Below the pieces are notes generated by a model. That model was given only the letters and a program-made list of their open reading frames with translations, did not search any database and was not told the origin of the DNA. The translations under genes and the position numbers were made by a program. This document shows, one piece after another, positions 5,571 through 8,326 of a stretch of 8,326 bases of DNA. The stretch comes from Lysobacterales bacterium UBA5700 (lineage in GTDB: Bacteria; Pseudomonadota; Gammaproteobacteria; Xanthomonadales; Xanthomonadaceae), in assembly GCA_002420085.1 (NCBI GenBank), contig DIHI01000113.1, positions 33,090-41,415 of the forward strand, in the 5' to 3' direction. Within the stretch, counting starts at the first letter, position 1. Each line of letters begins with the position of its first letter.

Positions 5571-6523
5571 TCAGGCCGGGTCGTAGGGCCCAAGAAAACG
5601 CACGCCATCGAAATGAATCAAATGGGAGGGAGCATCCGCCACCCATACCTCGGTTTCCCAGGCAATCTCGCCAAGATAGCGGCCCATGACAGCCCTATTC
5701 GGGAATGCAGTAACATAAACAATCCCAGCGGTAGAGCCGGAAAACAGCATTGCAAGCTCTGCATGACGCTTGCCATCAACCGGGCCATGACTTGTGACCG
5801 ATTCAAGCAGGAGTAACCAATTTTCGATACGAAATATAACACGACGTCGGGCATCTTGCCGTGCGGGTCCACAGTGACACCGAGCTTCGCCAACAATGAC
5901 GAATCGAAGTAACTCCATTTTTCACGTGGGTCACCGACATAGACGACAATGCTGCCCGGCGCGAAGCGTGGCGCAAAGTCGCGGATGATGGCCAGAATCA
6001 ATTCATTGTGCTCGCCAGGACTGAGGGCAATAGTCCTGCCTGGCGCGATCTCGACCGGGATGCGATACTGGTTTCTTTCCTTCGTATAGCGTACCATGAG
6101 TGTTTCGCGCGTAGACAGATACGAAGTCAATTGATCGTTCCATGTCTGGGTTCCGAAGCTGCGCAGAATAGTGAGCACAGAAGATTCAATTCGATAGACA
6201 GTCTTTGGGCTATTAACAGCTCGATTGGGCTGATCTGGGTTGCATAGAATGATGCCGGCGTTACAGAACTGATGTATGGTCTGTCGGCGAAACGATTCAC
6301 GTGTGTTGGGTGCATATTCCCTGTTGTAATGGTGGCGTATCCATTCCATGATCGGCGTAATGCCCATGAGCGGATCTTCGGACCGTGACCACGGTCGCTC
6401 TGGTGTGAGGTTGAGAAGCGCAAGTAGAGCGAGCGCAGAACGCTCGTTCTGTTGTGCCTTGGGTAATCCGAGAGCGGCAATGACCTCCTGCGCGCTTTCG
6501 ATGTGGTTATGTTTTTCATTCAT
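5571..6523 (-). pseudogene. BsuBI/PstI-family type II restriction endonuclease, frameshifted
   Basis: The family cuts CTGCAG. From ATG 6523 the frame reads an N-terminal winged-helix-like half with family blocks LMGITPIMEWIRHHYNREYA, FRRQTIHQF and NSPKTVYRI. The catalytic half follows with LSPGEHNELILAIIRDFAPRF, VYVGDPREKWSYF and LGVTVDPHGKMPDVVLY. After Lys234 the frame is lost and would end at 5618 (301 residues, last 67 unrelated). The missing part continues in another frame: NWLLLLESVTSHGPVDGKRH, YVTAFPNR, IAWETEVWVADAPSHLIHF, and FLGPYDPA ending at 5571. One extra A in the AAAA run at 5824-5821 would restore VSKNWLLLLES and a 317-residue protein, the size of BsuBI (about 316). The break falls between PD (225-226) and Glu241 of the probable PD-(D/E)xK site, so the truncated product should be inactive. 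A sequencing error is a real alternative. Confidence 0.88.
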
Positions 6524-8049
6524 TCGACCAGGGCTCCTGTCCTGGCGTCGATTTGTTCTTGTTTAAGCGTTTCTTGTTGCATTGCCCACATGCCAAGCTC
6601 GATCAAGTTTTCGCGGCATGGATATTTCATCTGTCTCAAGTCGGTTGCGTTGACCTGGGTATGACCGTTGAAACGCCTGAAATGCTCGTCAATGGCGGTC
6701 GTATTGAGGAATGCTGCCAGCCCATGGGCCAATGCTTGTGACAAGCCGTGCCTATTCTCATGAAACAGGTTCAGGTGGTTCTCAAAGCCCAGGGCTGGGG
6801 CATTGCCGAAGGTACAGGGATTGACTACACTGGCCATGATTCGGCGTTTTTCCTCCTTGCTTGAAAAGCGACGAACCACGCAATAAAAGCCGTTCGGATA
6901 CAGCCATTTTTCAGTATTTGAATTGCGGGCGATGGCGTTTGGTTTTTTCATGCCCTCAATTGGCCACTTGGCATTGACATTGCTGAAGTGTCCAGGGTAC
7001 AACAGTGGTACGGTGCCTTCAGTCGGCATCGCGCGCAGGTGCTCTTTGAGTCGAAAGTCAACTACAGGTCCAGTCGAAACCTTGATGCCGAGGTCGTCCA
7101 GGGTCCATCGAATGGTCGGTGGTAATTTGATGGTATTATCGTCTGCAGACAAAGGGATGTGAATGAAGCGCTCAGGGTCATCAGCCAGGACAATTTGTGA
7201 AAATGAATGCGTGTGTGTTACGAGATCACTGAAACTATCATCGGTCGATGTCGAAATTGTAACCGGCCCCTGCTGACCGTCTCGCTCCAGGCGGATAATG
7301 ATGTTCTCTTGCAGAACGGCATCATCCTTGAAAGCCGTGTTGCGTGACTCGAACAGGTGGATCTGGCAGATGGCTGCCCGTTGAAGGATGAAGTCGCGAA
7401 ATGGTCGGTAATATGGTCCATTACAGAAACTGCGTGGAATGATTGCCACGATCTGTCCGCCAGGTGCAGTCAGGGCAACAGCCAGTGCCAGGAACGCGCT
7501 ATACAAATTGACCGTTTCGATTCCAATTCGGCGCAGTGCCAATCGATGAGTCGATCGACTGTTGATCTTTTTGTAGGGTGGGTTCAGGATGGCGTGTGTA
7601 TAACGGCCAAGGGATTGGGAAAAAAGACTGCCACTCAAAGAATTGACTGCGGCGTCAATGAAATCCTCATGGTGTATGTTGTAGATAAGCTCATTGCTGG
7701 CAACATGCGTGTCAAGAGTCTGCTTCAGGTGTTCGATCAGTGACGAATCGATCTCGAAGGCATCGACGGCAACTCGTCTAAAGTGGAATCGGCCGTTTTT
7801 CCATCTGTTGAGAAAGGCTGTCGATAACGAACCTATTCCCGAGCCGGCGTCCAGCAGGCGGCACTCGCCGTCACCGTCGGGAAAGAGATCGGCCATGAAT
7901 ACGGCTATGCGTTCGGGCGTGAAAAACTGCCCAAGCCGCGCTTTCTTGGCAGGTTCAGTGCGCTTCGATATGTGCAATCTGTGCTGTTCAATCGCCGAAA
8001 GCAAGGCGTAATCTCCTGGGTTGCATCCAGCGTTCAGGCTTGGCAGCAT
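6520..8049 (-). CDS. BsuBI/PstI-family adenine-specific DNA methyltransferase
   Basis: 509 residues from ATG 8049, the size of M.PstI and M.BsuBI (about 500). It methylates adenine N6, in known relatives in CTGCAG, protecting host DNA from the partner nuclease. Seen: GQFFTP (40-45), SAM-binding motif I LLDAGSGIGSL (65-75), AFEID (97-101), the catalytic motif ILNPPYKK (154-161, NPPY typical of N6-adenine enzymes), then a long C-terminal target-recognition part with LLYPGHFSN and KWLYPNGFYCVVRRFS. The frame is open upstream through GTG 8196 to the window edge, but ATG 8049 is preferred: it gives the family length and coincides with the composition change. No clear Shine-Dalgarno precedes it, so the start is moderately uncertain. 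It lies upstream of the endonuclease in a two-gene operon; no controller (C) protein gene is seen. Composition is clearly more AT-rich than the flanks, suggesting transfer. Confidence 0.93.
   Translation of the reverse strand: MLPSLNAGCNPGDYALLSAIEQHRLHISKRTEPAKKARLGQFFTPERIAVFMADLFPDGDGECRLLDAGSGIGSLSTAFLNRWKNGRFHFRRVAVDAFEIDSSLIEHLKQTLDTHVASNELIYNIHHEDFIDAAVNSLSGSLFSQSLGRYTHAILNPPYKKINSRSTHRLALRRIGIETVNLYSAFLALAVALTAPGGQIVAIIPRSFCNGPYYRPFRDFILQRAAICQIHLFESRNTAFKDDAVLQENIIIRLERDGQQGPVTISTSTDDSFSDLVTHTHSFSQIVLADDPERFIHIPLSADDNTIKLPPTIRWTLDDLGIKVSTGPVVDFRLKEHLRAMPTEGTVPLLYPGHFSNVNAKWPIEGMKKPNAIARNSNTEKWLYPNGFYCVVRRFSSKEEKRRIMASVVNPCTFGNAPALGFENHLNLFHENRHGLSQALAHGLAAFLNTTAIDEHFRRFNGHTQVNATDLRQMKYPCRENLIELGMWAMQQETLKQEQIDARTGALVE
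6534..6538 (-). promoter_or_regulatory. Ribosome-binding site of the endonuclease gene
   Basis: AGGAG on the minus strand lies 10 nt before ATG 6523, inside the end of the methyltransferase gene. It decides this start, which overlaps the methyltransferase stop as ATGA. Confidence 0.7.
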
Positions 8050-8326
8050 GATCGGTGTGAGCCAATACCATTCGCCGGTGTCCGAAATCGGGCGAGTCTG
8101 CTGAGCGGCCAGGTCGGTCACCACGCTCGCTTGGTCAAGATACCACCAGGTCCACGCGCCGCGAAAACTCCGACTCCGGTGGGAGCTGGCCGTCACGGGG
8201 CTCGACCAGCGATCTCGCCGGGCGATCTCGGGACTGGCTGCGGCGGGTGCGGACGGTGGGCTGATGGAGTGGTCAGGCCAGCAATCACAAAAGTGAACCG
8301 TCTGTGAAAACGGCGTAGACTCAGGA
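8050..8326. other. Region upstream of the methyltransferase gene to the window edge
   Basis: This 277-bp GC-rich stretch should hold the promoter of the restriction-modification operon. No convincing -35/-10 pair is seen; TATTGG at 8067-8062 (minus) is the nearest -10-like hexamer and would give an almost leaderless transcript. The methyltransferase frame stays open through it, giving a Trp-rich 49-residue extension from GTG 8196. Near the right edge, TAGACT at 8316-8321 (plus) could be a -10 box for a gene beyond the window. A direct repeat of GCGATCTCG occurs at 8209 and 8222. Confidence 0.4.

Noticed and set aside
5815..5830. Programmed -1 frameshifting to make full-length endonuclease
   Set aside because: A -1 slip would give the right frame, but the site has only four A residues, is not a standard slippery heptamer, and the family is not known to use recoding. 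A one-base deletion or read error is simpler.

Overview
The window looks like GC-rich gammaproteobacterial chromosome, most likely a Xanthomonadales/Lysobacterales-type or related host (inference, not proven). The reasons are the divergent pyrE / exonuclease III pair, the DUF4124 protein, the AmpG-family transporter and the proteobacterial PfkB (adenosine-kinase-like) protein. A more AT-rich restriction-modification islet sits in this background. By hand count, positions 3001-3060 are about 70% GC, while 7141-7200 in the islet are about 50% GC.

Layout. Positions 1-708 (minus) hold the N-terminal 236 residues of a secreted DUF4124 protein that runs off the left edge. Its start overlaps the stop of pyrE (705-1364, minus) by ATGA, so the two probably share a transcript. 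A 202-bp divergent gap (1365-1566) holds the pyrE leader, which can form several hairpins, and a possible promoter for the plus-strand pair. That pair is an exonuclease III-family gene (1567-2331) and an AmpG-family MFS transporter (2328-3647), joined by a GTGA overlap. After a 264-bp gap with a long inverted repeat comes a small FitA-like ribbon-helix-helix protein (3912-4172, plus) with no toxin beside it. It converges on a PfkB-family sugar/nucleoside kinase (4226-5164, minus) across a short gap containing an 8-bp stem.

Positions 5571-8049 (minus) hold a type II restriction-modification pair of the BsuBI/PstI family, whose known members recognise CTGCAG. The methyltransferase gene comes first, and the endonuclease gene follows with an ATGA overlap and a strong Shine-Dalgarno. 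The methyltransferase looks intact. The endonuclease reading frame is broken by an apparent one-base deletion in an A run, exactly between the PD and E parts of the probable active site. If real, this leaves an orphan CTGCAG methyltransferase; if it is a sequencing error, the system is complete.

The most notable points are the frameshifted endonuclease; the exonuclease III homologue that sits where Pseudomonas carries crc and resembles Crc in sequence, yet keeps every catalytic residue; the hairpin-rich pyrE leader; and the orphan antitoxin-like protein. I saw no tRNA, rRNA, CRISPR array, transposase or integrase. No clearly novel system was found.
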